Positions 43,049 through 51,471 of a stretch of DNA of 64,000 nt are shown in pieces. How positions within the stretch are numbered: the stretch's first letter is position 1; the number at the start of each line of letters is the position of its first letter. The notes beneath the pieces were generated by a model. That model was not told the origin of the DNA. It ran no database searches and saw only the letters and a list, made by a program, of their open reading frames with translations. The stretch spans positions 1,782,836-1,846,835 of the forward strand of contig NZ_CP028858.1 in assembly GCF_003058365.1 (NCBI RefSeq), given 5' to 3'. A program made the position numbers and the translations under genes. The stretch is from Halococcoides cellulosivorans. Its GTDB lineage: Archaea; Halobacteriota; Halobacteria; Halobacteriales; Haloarculaceae.

Positions 43049-44269
43049 ATGTCCCGTAGCCCGTCTCTCCCAGACAGTCCGAAGCTGGATATCGACGCCG
43101 AGATGGGGCCCGACGAGCGGCTGGCGGCGCTCACGGAACACTTTCGTGACGTTCGACGGGTCCACGAGGAACTCCACGATCAACTCGACGCCGCGCGGGC
43201 CAGACGGGACGAGATCGAAGCCGACGTCGACCAGCTCGAACGCGAGAACGAGACGCTGAAGACGTCGTCGCTCTACATTGCGACCGCCGAGGAACTCACC
43301 GACGACGGGATCGTCCTCAAACAGCACGGCAACAACCAGGAAGTGCTCACCGAGGCCAGCGACGCGATCCGCGATCGGCTCGACGCGGGCGATCGCGTCG
43401 CCGTCAACGACTCGTTTTCGATCAAGTCCACACTCGACCCCGAGACCGACAGTCGCGCACAGGCGATGGAGGTCTCGGAGTCCCCGACGGTGACTTACGA
43501 CGACATCGGTGGGCTGGCCGAGCAGATCCGCGAGGTCCGCGAGGCGGTCGAACAGCCCTTGATCGAGGCCGATCGGTTCGTCGAGGTCGGCGTCGAACCG
43601 CCGAGCGGCGTGCTCTTGCACGGCCCGCCCGGCACGGGCAAGACGATGCTTGCGAAAGCCGTCGCGAACGAGACCGACGCCACGTTCATCAAGATGGCGG
43701 GCTCGGAGTTGGTCCAGAAGTTCATCGGTGAGGGCGCACGCCTCGTCCGCGATCTGTTCGAACTCGCCGCCGAGCACGAACCCGCGGTGATCTTCATCGA
43801 CGAGATCGACGCCATCGCTGCCAAACGCACCGAATCGAAGACCTCGGGCGACGCCGAGGTCCAGCGGACGATGATGCAACTGTTGAGCGAGATGGACGGG
43901 TTCGAGGATCGCGGTGAGATCCGCATCGTCGCCGCGACCAACCGGTTCGACATGCTCGACCGGGCGCTGCTCCGCCCCGGCCGGTTCGATCGCCTGATCG
44001 AGGTGCCCAAACCCGACCCCGAGGGCCGGAAACGGATCTTCGAGATCCACACCCGCGAGATGAACCTCGCGAACGACGTCGATCTGGCAGCGTTGGCCGA
44101 CAGCGTCGAGGAGGTCTCCGGCGCGGACATCCGCGCGATCTGTACCGAGGCCGGGATGTTCGCGATCCGGGAGGATCGTACCCAGGTGACCGAGCGCGAC
44201 TTCCGTGAGGCGATCGCGAAACTCGAATCCGAGTCCGACGACGTCGGCACGCCCGTCGCGTTCTACTAA
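43049..44269 (+). CDS. pan2: Proteasome-activating nucleotidase PAN (paralog 2)
   Basis: 406 residues from ATG 43049 (MSRSPSLPDSPKLD). Same layout as 15927: a coiled coil ~30-72, OB domain with KQHGNNQEVLTEA, AAA domain with GPPGTGKT, FIDEIDAIAAKR and the second region of homology. The central region is nearly identical to paralog 1, while N-terminus and tail differ. It ends GTPVAFY, where Tyr is the last residue, so it is not a strict hydrophobic-Tyr-X either. Haloarchaea are known to have two PANs with different proteasome partners. Confidence 0.95.
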   Translation: MSRSPSLPDSPKLDIDAEMGPDERLAALTEHFRDVRRVHEELHDQLDAARARRDEIEADVDQLERENETLKTSSLYIATAEELTDDGIVLKQHGNNQEVLTEASDAIRDRLDAGDRVAVNDSFSIKSTLDPETDSRAQAMEVSESPTVTYDDIGGLAEQIREVREAVEQPLIEADRFVEVGVEPPSGVLLHGPPGTGKTMLAKAVANETDATFIKMAGSELVQKFIGEGARLVRDLFELAAEHEPAVIFIDEIDAIAAKRTESKTSGDAEVQRTMMQLLSEMDGFEDRGEIRIVAATNRFDMLDRALLRPGRFDRLIEVPKPDPEGRKRIFEIHTREMNLANDVDLAALADSVEEVSGADIRAICTEAGMFAIREDRTQVTERDFREAIAKLESESDDVGTPVAFY

Positions 44270-44300
44270 GCTTGATAGGGGTCGGCGTCGACCCCCTCGC

Positions 44301-44588
44301 ATGAGCGAGTTCGATCTCGACTTGCGAACGATCGAAGAGTCGATCGAGGACAGCGACGGCCCCCACCGGATCGTACTCGACGTGCTCGACGGATCGACGC
44401 CGGACCGAGAGTACGTCGAGGCGATCGAGGCGGGCCAGGTCCTCGTCCTCGCGGTCGAGGGCGACGTCAACGAGCGCGCGGCGGGCTTCGCGCGCGACGT
44501 GCACGCCGGGGGCGGGTCGCTCGTCCACTTTCGTGGCTTTTTGATCGTCGCGCCACCGGGCGTCGGCGTCGACACCGACCGGCTGTGA
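44301..44588 (+). CDS. DUF5779 family protein
   Basis: 95 residues from ATG 44301 (MSEFDLDLRTIEESIE). Contents: IEDSDGPHRIVLDVLDGSTPDREYVEAIEAGQVLVLAVEGDVNERAAGFARDVHAGGGSLVHFRGFLIVAPPGVGVDTDRL, a small alpha/beta domain without cysteines. Recalled as a haloarchaeal family of unknown function; located 32 bp after pan2 and possibly co-transcribed. Confidence 0.65.
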   Translation: MSEFDLDLRTIEESIEDSDGPHRIVLDVLDGSTPDREYVEAIEAGQVLVLAVEGDVNERAAGFARDVHAGGGSLVHFRGFLIVAPPGVGVDTDRL

Positions 44589-44628
44589 GCCCCACCAAGA
44601 CTTTGCGCCGTCGGGTGCGAGGTTCCCC

Positions 44629-45270
44629 ATGGCACGTTTTATCGACTGTGGTCCGGCGCTGACCTGGATCACCGATCCCGACGAGCGCATGCATCGGGCC
44701 AGTCACGCCCTCTCGGTCGACGGTGAGACGTGGCTGATCGACCCCGTCGCCGTCGAGGGGCTGGCGGACCGCCTCGAAGATCGGCCACCGGTCGCCGGCG
44801 TGGCCGTCCTGCTCGATCGGCACAAACGCGACGCCGACGCGCTCGCGCGTGAGTTCGGCGTCCCGATCGCCATCCCCGATTCGATGGACGTCGCGAGCGC
44901 GTTCGACGCGCCGGTCGATCGGATCACGGACACGCTCGGTGAGACCACCGTTCGGGTCGAGACCGTGATCGACTGGCCGGTCTGGACCGAAGCGGTCGCC
45001 GTCCACGAGGCCAGCGAGACGCTGGTCGTCCCCGAAGCGGTCGGGACGGCCGCCTACGAACGGGCGGGCGGCGAACGCGTCGGCGTCCACCCCATGTTGC
45101 GCCTGATGCCCCCGCGATCGCTCGGGCGGTATCACCCCGACTGCCTGCTCGTCGGCCACGGCGAGCCGGTCTGTGAGGGCGCGAGCGCGCCGCTCGACGA
45201 CGCACTCGCGCACTCGCGACGTCGCGCCCCCGCCGCCTATCTCCGCGCCGCTCGGGAGGCACTCCCATGA
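44629..45270 (+). CDS. Conserved haloarchaeal protein, degenerate metallo-beta-lactamase-like
   Basis: 213 residues. The opening resembles a small MBL-like fold (MHRASHALSVDGETWLIDPVAVEGLADRLEDRPPVAGVAVLLDRHKRDADALAREFGVPIAIPDSM), but the HxHxDH metal motif is not present; DRHKRDA takes its place. The end has HPMLRLMPPRSLGRYHPDCLLVGHGEPV, which resembles the MBL closing motif. Role unknown. Overlaps the next gene by 4 bp (ATGA). Confidence 0.65.
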   Translation: MARFIDCGPALTWITDPDERMHRASHALSVDGETWLIDPVAVEGLADRLEDRPPVAGVAVLLDRHKRDADALAREFGVPIAIPDSMDVASAFDAPVDRITDTLGETTVRVETVIDWPVWTEAVAVHEASETLVVPEAVGTAAYERAGGERVGVHPMLRLMPPRSLGRYHPDCLLVGHGEPVCEGASAPLDDALAHSRRRAPAAYLRAAREALP

Positions 45271-45677
45271 GCACCGTCCACGCGACGAGCGACCTGATCG
45301 GCGTGCTCTTAGACCGCGCTCGTGACCAGGAGCCCCAGCAGGTGACCGTGCCGCTGGCGACGACGCCCGCCGGACAGCTCGACGTCGGCCTCGACCCCGA
45401 GGTCGCGGTGTTTACGCACTTCTACTGGCCGACCGAGTCGAGCGTCGACGCCGTCTTCGGGATCGACCTCTCGACCCCGCTCGCCCGGACGAGCGGACGT
45501 TTTCTCTCCCATCCCGACGGTGAGGCCGCACCGACGGTGACCGACGATCTGCACTCGGTGCTGCTGGTCGGAGTCCCGCCCTGGGAGCGCGAGGACGTCC
45601 GGGCGTACGACCAGCACGGCCCCGCCGACCTGTCGATCCACGACGTCGAGTTGCCGCCCGAACACGTCGAGGAGTGA
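45267..45677 (+). CDS. Conserved protein of unknown function
   Basis: 136 residues from ATG 45267, overlapping the preceding gene by 4 bp, so coupled. Contains VTVPLATTPAGQLDVGLDPEVAVFTHFYWPTESSVDAVFGIDLSTPLARTSGRFLSHPDGEAAPTVTDDLHSVLLVGVPPWEREDVRAYDQHG. Mostly beta strands, no cysteines or membrane segments. Not recognised; likely works with the MBL-like product. Confidence 0.6.
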   Translation: MSTVHATSDLIGVLLDRARDQEPQQVTVPLATTPAGQLDVGLDPEVAVFTHFYWPTESSVDAVFGIDLSTPLARTSGRFLSHPDGEAAPTVTDDLHSVLLVGVPPWEREDVRAYDQHGPADLSIHDVELPPEHVEE

Positions 45678-45689
45678 GGGCGGCGGCGA

Positions 45690-45899
45690 TCACTCCAGAT
45701 AGCCCAGGTCGCGCAACTGCTCGGTGATCTCCTCGAAGTCGGCCTCGGTGAGCTGGCCTTCGCGTTCGTGCTGGATGACGATACTCCGAAGCAGAAAGCG
45801 GACGAGATCGCTCGTCGACTGAAAGCTCGTGCCCTCGATGGTGTCCTCGACCCGATCCGCGAGGTCCCGCGGGATCGAGACGGTCGTGTAGTCGGTCAT
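45690..45899 (-). CDS. Ribbon-helix-helix regulator (CopG-like)
   Basis: 69 residues from ATG 45899 (MTDYTTVSIPRDLADRVEDT). TTVSIPRDLADRVEDTIEGTSFQSTSDLVRFLLRSIVIQ is a ribbon-helix-helix domain with the strand and the helix containing FQSTSDLVRFLL. A short acidic C-terminus EADFEEITEQLRDLGYLE follows. Conserved in haloarchaea; DNA target unknown. Confidence 0.8.
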   Translation of the reverse strand: MTDYTTVSIPRDLADRVEDTIEGTSFQSTSDLVRFLLRSIVIQHEREGQLTEADFEEITEQLRDLGYLE

Positions 45900-45939
45900 A
45901 CGGAACAGTCGGTCGGGGCGTGGAAGGACGTTGTGCTCG

Positions 45940-46743
45940 CTACTCGGTGGCGTCGAGGGTGACCGCGCCCGCACCGACGCCCGCCGCGGCGCGTTCGACG
46001 CGATCGAGAAGTTCGGCCCGGCAGTCCTCGATCGTCGCGGGGTCGCCACCGATCCGATCGACGACGAGATCCTCGAAACGCGTGTCGTAGGTGCCCTGGC
46101 CCACGTGTTCGACGAACTCGTGGGTGCGCAGTTCGCGATTCGCGGCGTAGGCTGCCGTGCGGTCGCCGCCGACGCCGCCGGCCTCGAACGCCGCGACCGG
46201 TGTCGCGGGCCCCTCCCGATGATAGTGAACGAGCATCGCGACCGCCCGATCCGAGAGCGCGTCGATCCGGTCGTGGAGCGCCGCGAGATCGCTATTGCGC
46301 GGATCGGGCGATTCGACCGCGTCGAGACCGGCGAGCGCGTCGGTCAGCGTGTCGCCACTCCCGTCGGCAGCGTCTGTGTCGGAGTCGTTCCTGCCCTCAG
46401 CGTCAGAGGACCCCGCTTCCGGGAGGAGTCCGTCGTCACCACTGTCCGGGTCGAACGCAGGGCCGGCCTCCGACGCGTCGCCCGCCCGGGAGTCGCCAGT
46501 CGCCGTCGAATCGCCGCTCGCCTCGCCTGCGCCCACCCGCGTCCAGTCCGGCCACGCGGGGGCGTCCGGTGGATCGACCGTCGACTCGTCGTCGAGGTGC
46601 TCCGAGGCTGCAGCCACGAACTCCTCGACGAGGCGGTTGAGCCGACGCGCCTCGTCGAGTTCGGCTTCGAGGGCGGCGATCCGGGCGTTTTTCTCGTCGA
46701 TCAGGGCCGACAGGTCCGCGACCCGATCGGACTCGTCGCTCAT
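45940..46743 (-). CDS. Coiled-coil protein with C-terminal winged-helix-like domain
   Basis: 267 residues. N-terminal coiled coil RVADLSALIDEKNARIAALEAELDEARRLNRLVEEFVAAASEHL; then a ~90 residue disordered Asp/Gly/Ser-rich linker; then an α-helical C-terminus LAALHDRIDALSDRAVAMLVHYHREGPATPVAAFEAGGVGGDRTAAYAANRELRTHEFVEHVGQGTYDTRFEDLV, which reads like a small DNA-binding or adaptor domain. Family not recognised. Same strand as the RHH gene. Confidence 0.65.
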   Translation of the reverse strand: MSDESDRVADLSALIDEKNARIAALEAELDEARRLNRLVEEFVAAASEHLDDESTVDPPDAPAWPDWTRVGAGEASGDSTATGDSRAGDASEAGPAFDPDSGDDGLLPEAGSSDAEGRNDSDTDAADGSGDTLTDALAGLDAVESPDPRNSDLAALHDRIDALSDRAVAMLVHYHREGPATPVAAFEAGGVGGDRTAAYAANRELRTHEFVEHVGQGTYDTRFEDLVVDRIGGDPATIEDCRAELLDRVERAAAGVGAGAVTLDATE

Positions 46744-46808
46744 GGGAGAGACGTGCGTCTCGATGCGCTTAACTCCCCGTCAGACACCGCGTTCGAACCC
46801 GGAGCGGC

Positions 46809-48032
46809 TCAGACGGTGATCGGATCACCGACGGCGGGAGCCGCGGCGTCGATCCCGTCCGCGCGCAGCGACTCCGCGAACGATTCGCACCGATCGCCGT
46901 GCGTGACGAGCACGCGCGTGTCCCGATAGTCCGCGAGGAACGCCCGGAGACCGTCGCGATCGGCGTGGGCCGACAGATCGAACTGTTCGACGGTCGCACT
47001 CGCCTGGATCGATCGCCCGTCGACGGTCGCCCGACCGCGTTCGAGCAGGTCGCGGCCTGGGGTCCCGGGCACCTGAAAGCCCGTGAGTGCGATCGTGTTC
47101 TTGGGCTGGTCGGCCACCAGCGGCAGGTAGGTCGCGACGGGCCCGCCCCGACACATCCCACTGGTCGTGACGATCACCGTCGACTCGGCGGCGATCCGGT
47201 GGCGATCACCCGAGACGAACCGGGCGTGGGATTTCGCGCGGGCGAAGGCCCTGGGATCGGCCAGCATCGATCGGGAGTGATCGAGCAACTCGAAGACGCG
47301 CTGGCCCATCCCGTCGACGTAACAGGGGAGATCGGCCGCGGCGAGGATCGCCGCGACCTCCTGGGTGCGCCCGATCGCAAAGGCAGGCACGAGGACCGTC
47401 CCGCCGTTCCAGAGCGTGCGCTCGACGCGCTCGACGAACCGCGACTCGATGTCCCCGCGCGGCGGGCGCTCGGTGTCGCTGTAGGTCGCCTCACAGACGA
47501 CCGCGTCCGCCGAGGGCCGGGCCGTCGTGCCCGCCAGCAGGCGCTGATCCGCCGTCGTGAAATCGCCGGTATAGAGCAGGCGCGTCTCACCGTCGTCGAT
47601 CAGGACGTGCGCACTGCCCGGGACGTGCCCGGCGTCGAGGAGGGTCACCCGATAGCCCGCGGCGTCGAAGGGCTCGCCGTAGTCGTGGACCCGTGAGACC
47701 TCGCCGAGACGGGCGACGTGTGGGTCGGCAAAGGGCGCGCGTGGCGTCCCACCGTGAAGTTTGAGGGTATCCTGTGCGAGCACGCGCGTCAGATCGCGGG
47801 TGATGGGCGTCCAGTGAACGGGCGGGCGCTCGGTACCGGCGAGCAACGCGGGGATCGCCCCCACGTGATCGAGGTGGCCGTGGCTCGCGACGACGGCGTC
47901 GGGGTCGGGGATCGACTGGGGCAGGCGTGGCGACTCGTCGGCGGTCAGCCCGAAATCGACGAGCAGCGAGTCGTCGATCAGGAGGGCACTCCGACCGATC
48001 TCGCGGGCCCCACCGAGAAATCGCAGCTCCAT
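46809..48032 (-). CDS. Beta-CASP metallo-beta-lactamase ribonuclease
   Basis: 407 residues. MBL motif HGHLDHVG, DAGHVPGSAHVLI, YTGDFTT, beta-CASP motif with SAHADRD (motif B/C), and VTTSGMCRGGP. No KH domains, so shorter than archaeal CPSF/aCPSF1; comparable to aRNase J/aCPSF2-like forms. Predicted RNA endo/exonuclease. Its 5' end faces the pgi-end repeat at 48090. Confidence 0.88.
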   Translation of the reverse strand: MELRFLGGAREIGRSALLIDDSLLVDFGLTADESPRLPQSIPDPDAVVASHGHLDHVGAIPALLAGTERPPVHWTPITRDLTRVLAQDTLKLHGGTPRAPFADPHVARLGEVSRVHDYGEPFDAAGYRVTLLDAGHVPGSAHVLIDDGETRLLYTGDFTTADQRLLAGTTARPSADAVVCEATYSDTERPPRGDIESRFVERVERTLWNGGTVLVPAFAIGRTQEVAAILAAADLPCYVDGMGQRVFELLDHSRSMLADPRAFARAKSHARFVSGDRHRIAAESTVIVTTSGMCRGGPVATYLPLVADQPKNTIALTGFQVPGTPGRDLLERGRATVDGRSIQASATVEQFDLSAHADRDGLRAFLADYRDTRVLVTHGDRCESFAESLRADGIDAAAPAVGDPITV

Positions 48033-48089
48033 GGCATCGTTCGGCGCCCCGTTGGGGAGTGGCTGACGGTCTGCTCCACGACGAGCAGT

Positions 48090-48140
48090 CGGGTCTTCCG
48101 ATCGACCGCGTCAGCCTCTTCGAACTCGCCACCACCGAGG
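48090..48140. repeat. Direct repeat of pgi 3' end, copy A (displaced)
   Basis: The core 48100-48130 is identical over 31 bases to 49320-49350, and with one mismatch the match runs to 48140/49360; weaker likeness continues on the left (GGTCTTC). Read on the minus strand it encodes GGGEFEEADAVD and part of QKTELVVE, i.e. the last residues of Pgi. The copy is out of context and has no pgi upstream, so it is the old gene end pushed away by an insertion. Confidence 0.75.
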
Positions 48141-48194
48141 CACGCATATCTGTCCTCGAAATTCATATCTGTCCCGAGTGCGAACGCCCAGGCG

Positions 48195-48821
48195 ATGGGC
48201 GACGAAAGCGAGCCGACTGTCGAGGGGCCGACGCCGGACGCGGAGTCGTTGCCGGAGCGATCGATCGACGATATCGACGCCTTCGAGGTCGATCCGGACG
48301 AGTTCGACGACCTCGACGAGTTCGCGACCGCCGAGTGGACGGCTTCGACGACGGCCAGAGAGCGCGTTCGGGCCGTCGCCAAACGGACGACCGAACCGAC
48401 GACGGCCGGGGCAATCGCAGATCGCGCCGCCGTCTCGGTGACGGCCGCACGGAACACGCTGAACGCCCTCGTCGAGGACGGGCCGATCCGGTCCGAACAG
48501 ACGACAAACGGCCGGCTCTACGCCCGTGATCCCGACTGGCACCTGATGGGGCAGATCGAGCGTCTCTCGCGGGCCGACGCGCTCGTCGATCGCATTCAGG
48601 CACTCCAGGAGGAACTGGCGGAGTATCGCGACACCTACGGGGTCGACTCCCCAGCCGAGGCCCTCGTCGAATCGGACCTCTCGGACTCGGAACTCGACGA
48701 TATGTCCCACTGGCGAACGGCACGCCGTGATCTGGCCGTGCTCCAGGCGGCGTATCGATTCCGCGAGGCCCGTCGCTCGACGCGAACGGGCGGACACGAC
48801 GCCCGTGGCGTCCCGCAGTAA
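48195..48821 (+). CDS. DUF7342-like winged-helix regulator
   Basis: 208 residues from ATG 48195 (MGDESEPTVEGPTP). After a very acidic leader comes TAEWTASTTARERVRAVAKRTTEPTTAGAIADRAAVSVTAARNTLNALVEDGPIRSEQTTNGRLYARDPDWHLMGQIERL, a winged helix, then a coiled-coil RADALVDRIQALQEELAEYRDTYG. This family is known to me as DUF7342, usually paired with a small second gene. The two genes lie 2 bp apart and between copies of the pgi 3' end, so they look like one mobile module. Confidence 0.75.
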   Translation: MGDESEPTVEGPTPDAESLPERSIDDIDAFEVDPDEFDDLDEFATAEWTASTTARERVRAVAKRTTEPTTAGAIADRAAVSVTAARNTLNALVEDGPIRSEQTTNGRLYARDPDWHLMGQIERLSRADALVDRIQALQEELAEYRDTYGVDSPAEALVESDLSDSELDDMSHWRTARRDLAVLQAAYRFREARRSTRTGGHDARGVPQ

Positions 48822-48823
48822 TC

Positions 48824-49288
48824 ATGGTGATGGGACGCGGCACGCCGCTGGACGGCGACGCGATCGTCGCCGCCGTCAGCGCCATCGAGCGCCGACTCGG
48901 AGACTGTGTCCACGACGTGGCCTACCGGAACACACGAGACGGCCCATACGAGACTGCCTGTCTCACACCACGGGAAGCACGACTCACGCTCGTCCCGGGA
49001 ATCGACCAGCGAGGCGGATATCTCGACGTCCAGTGGTGGGAGAACGGCGACTACAAATATCACTACCGCGAGGAGGGGCTGACATTTCGCTTCGGCCGAG
49101 AGGAAGCGAACGCCGAGACCGACGATCCAATTCGGCACTTCCATCCACCCGACGACCGCTCGGCCCACGAGCCGTCCGCGATCGCAGTCACGACACCCGA
49201 GCGCGTCTCGATCGCCGTCGGCACCGCCTGGATCAGTGCCGTCCGTACGGGCGATCCCGATCGACTGAACGACGGCGAACTGCCCTGA
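48824..49288 (+). CDS. Small protein paired with the DUF7342 gene, TumE-like
   Basis: 154 residues from ATG 48824, starting 2 bp after the stop of the regulator. GGYLDVQWWENGDYKYHYREEGLTFRFGREEANAETDDPIRHFHPPDD has the strand pattern of small TumE-like/DUF6516 toxins (Y-Y-FR...HFHP). The remainder is beta-rich. I infer a toxin-antitoxin pair with the upstream winged-helix protein as antitoxin/regulator; no experiment or search supports that yet. Confidence 0.6.
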   Translation: MVMGRGTPLDGDAIVAAVSAIERRLGDCVHDVAYRNTRDGPYETACLTPREARLTLVPGIDQRGGYLDVQWWENGDYKYHYREEGLTFRFGREEANAETDDPIRHFHPPDDRSAHEPSAIAVTTPERVSIAVGTAWISAVRTGDPDRLNDGELP

Positions 49289-49293
49289 AACAC

Positions 49294-50586
49294 CTACTCG
49301 ACGACGAGTTCGGTCTTCTGATCGACCGCGTCAGCCTCTTCGAACTCGCCGCCACCGAGGAGGCCGCGCGCGGCCTTCTTGCCCCACTCGACGGCGGGTT
49401 GGACGAACGTATCGACGTCGTACAGTTCGCCCGCGAGGATCGTCGCGGCTTCCATACTGTAGAGGAGTTCCCCAAGCCCCCGCTCGTCGACCTCGTCGAT
49501 CTCGATGCGGACGTTCGGCAGGTCCGCCTGGGCGAGTGAGGCTTCGGTGGCCTCGAACTCCGCGTCGAGAAGGTCGCCGAGTGTCGATCCGCCGAGATAG
49601 GAGAGTCCCTCCAGATCGGTCTCGGGAATCGCCCGATCGGCCCGCTCCTCGGGGCGGACGAGCGTCACCATCTTGTCGTGCGGTCCGGCCCGATACAGTT
49701 GCAACTGGGAGTGCTGGTCGGTCGCGCCAAGTGCGCGCACGGGCGTCTGCCCCAGGCCGTCTTTGCCCAGACTCTCCGCGGAGAGTTGAGCGTACCACTC
49801 CGCGAACGTCTCCAGCGATTCGGCGTACGGCATCATCGCGTTCACGCCCGCCCCGCGAACGTCGAGGGCGTACGTGATCGCGCCGTAGGCGTAGGCAGGG
49901 GTGTCGTACAGCGACCCCGAGAGGTCGTCGGCGACCTCGCCAGCGCCCGCGAGCACGGCCTCGATGTCGAGGTCCGCGAACGCCGCCGCGGCCAGCCCCA
50001 CCGTCGAGAGTGCCGAGAACCGCCCGGGGACGCCGTCCGGGACGTCGAGCGCGGGCAGATCGTGCTGATCGGCGAGATTGCGGAGATTGCCCGCCTCGCC
50101 GGTCGTGACCCAGGTCCGCTCGGTCCAGTCGACGCCCGCATCGTCCATCGCCTCGCGGACGACCAGGAAGTTCGCGAGCGTCTCGGCGGTCGTCCCCGAC
50201 CGGGAGACGACGTTGACCGCCGTCGATTCGAGATCGATCTCGCTGAGCAGGTCCTCGATCCACTCGGGGTCGACGTTGTCGAGATAGTACGCCTCGACGT
50301 CGTCGGCGAGCGCGTCGGTGAGTGTCGCCGCACCGAGTGCGCTCCCACCGATCCCGACGTTGAGCAGCGTGTCACAGTCGTCGAACGGTGCGACGGCGGC
50401 CCGGATCGCCTCGGGATCGACCGTCGAGGGCAGATTCAGTGATTCGTAGCCGTGAGTGCTGGCCGCCCGCCCGGCCGCGATGGTGTCGTGAGCGTCTGCG
50501 ACGCGCCGATCGAGACGGTCCAGAGCGCCCTCGGGGACCCCTGGTGTCGCCTCGCTCGCGAGTGCGTTACCGATGTCGACCTTCAT
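49294..50586 (-). CDS. pgi: Glucose-6-phosphate isomerase
   Basis: 430 residues, in the size range of short archaeal/bacterial Pgi. Converts glucose-6-phosphate to fructose-6-phosphate. GIGGSALGAATLTDAL, VVSRSGTTAETLANFLVV and the C-terminal stretch YSMEAATILAGELYDVDTFVQPAVEWGKKAARGLL are Pgi patterns. Its 3' end (GGGEFEEADAVDQKTELVVE) is repeated at 48090-48140, so the end appears to have been the target for integration of the DUF7342 module, and the present end was supplied by the incoming DNA. Confidence 0.92.
   Translation of the reverse strand: MKVDIGNALASEATPGVPEGALDRLDRRVADAHDTIAAGRAASTHGYESLNLPSTVDPEAIRAAVAPFDDCDTLLNVGIGGSALGAATLTDALADDVEAYYLDNVDPEWIEDLLSEIDLESTAVNVVSRSGTTAETLANFLVVREAMDDAGVDWTERTWVTTGEAGNLRNLADQHDLPALDVPDGVPGRFSALSTVGLAAAAFADLDIEAVLAGAGEVADDLSGSLYDTPAYAYGAITYALDVRGAGVNAMMPYAESLETFAEWYAQLSAESLGKDGLGQTPVRALGATDQHSQLQLYRAGPHDKMVTLVRPEERADRAIPETDLEGLSYLGGSTLGDLLDAEFEATEASLAQADLPNVRIEIDEVDERGLGELLYSMEAATILAGELYDVDTFVQPAVEWGKKAARGLLGGGEFEEADAVDQKTELVVE
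49310..49360. repeat. Direct repeat of pgi 3' end, copy B (current pgi terminus)
   Basis: Core 49320-49350 identical to 48100-48130; the 41 bp 49320-49360 differ at one base. Lies inside the last codons of pgi. Together with copy A it flanks 1.2 kb containing the DUF7342/TumE-like pair. Confidence 0.75.
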
Positions 50587-50686
50587 GTGACAGGGTCTCG
50601 CAGGCCGACACGTACGTCTGTCGATTCACCGGCGGCACTCGCCGGGATCGGTGGCCGGGGGGTGGCCCCCGGGCTGAGTTCGGCTC

Positions 50687-51406
50687 TCACTCGCCGCCGA
50701 AGCCCGCCTCGTCGAGCGCGACGTTCAGATCCGCGCGGATCCGCTCGCCCGCCGTGCGCTCGTCGGCGGTCGTCACCACGCGATTCTCCTGGACGGTCGA
50801 GCCCTGTCGGACGATCAGGCGGACGTTCCCGCCGCGATCCGCGCGGGTCGCCTTCGCGCGCAACTGCCCGCCGCTGGCCCCGCCGGTCTCGATCGGGCCC
50901 GGGATGACCTTCTTCACGTGCGGATGGTCGGCCGCACACTCGACGGCGGCCCGGCCCGCCCGATCACCGATGAGCGTCGAGTGCGCGCCGCTGATCTTCG
51001 CCGCGGGCGGGCGCTCAACGACCGCGAGGCCCTCGTCGCTACGATCCGCGAGGACGCTCTCGACGGGGTCGTCGGCCCCGACCCGGAAGAGCGGGCGAAC
51101 GACCTGCCCGCGCAGCGCCTGGACGACCGTTCGGTCGCCCGCGACGTGGACGTCCTCGGGGCGCTTGCGATGGATCTCGTCGGCGATCAGCCCCGCGAAG
51201 TTTCGGAGTTCGATCGGTTCCGCGTCGCCCGATTCGGGCGTCGTCGTGATGGTGCGTGCGCCACGGACGTCCTCCTCGAAAATCGCCGTCACGGTCGCGC
51301 GATCGCGCGCACAGTCCACGACGACGGTGTCGGCGTTCGCGGTGTGACAGACCAGGCAGTAATCGCCCGGGCGATCCAGATCCGATCCGCATTGCCGACA
51401 CGACAC
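50687..51406 (-). CDS. DUF2103 metal-binding protein
   Basis: 239 residues. N-terminal zinc ribbon MSCRQCGSDLDRPGDYCLVCHTANADTV (CxxC...CxxC). Then an alpha/beta domain: TVTAIFEEDVRGARTITTTPESGDAEPIELRNFAGLIADEIHRKRPEDVHVAGDRTVVQALRGQ, and a last domain beginning KISGAHSTLIGDRAGRAAVECAADHPHVKKVIPGPIETGGASGGQL that is the DUF2103 mark. Function unknown, possibly RNA- or metal-related. Confidence 0.82.
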   Translation of the reverse strand: MSCRQCGSDLDRPGDYCLVCHTANADTVVVDCARDRATVTAIFEEDVRGARTITTTPESGDAEPIELRNFAGLIADEIHRKRPEDVHVAGDRTVVQALRGQVVRPLFRVGADDPVESVLADRSDEGLAVVERPPAAKISGAHSTLIGDRAGRAAVECAADHPHVKKVIPGPIETGGASGGQLRAKATRADRGGNVRLIVRQGSTVQENRVVTTADERTAGERIRADLNVALDEAGFGGE

Positions 51407-51471
51407 ACCGTCCGATCGGCCGGTCGGCCCAAAAGGACCGCGTTTTCCCGTCCGCTCCCGTTCAACACGTC

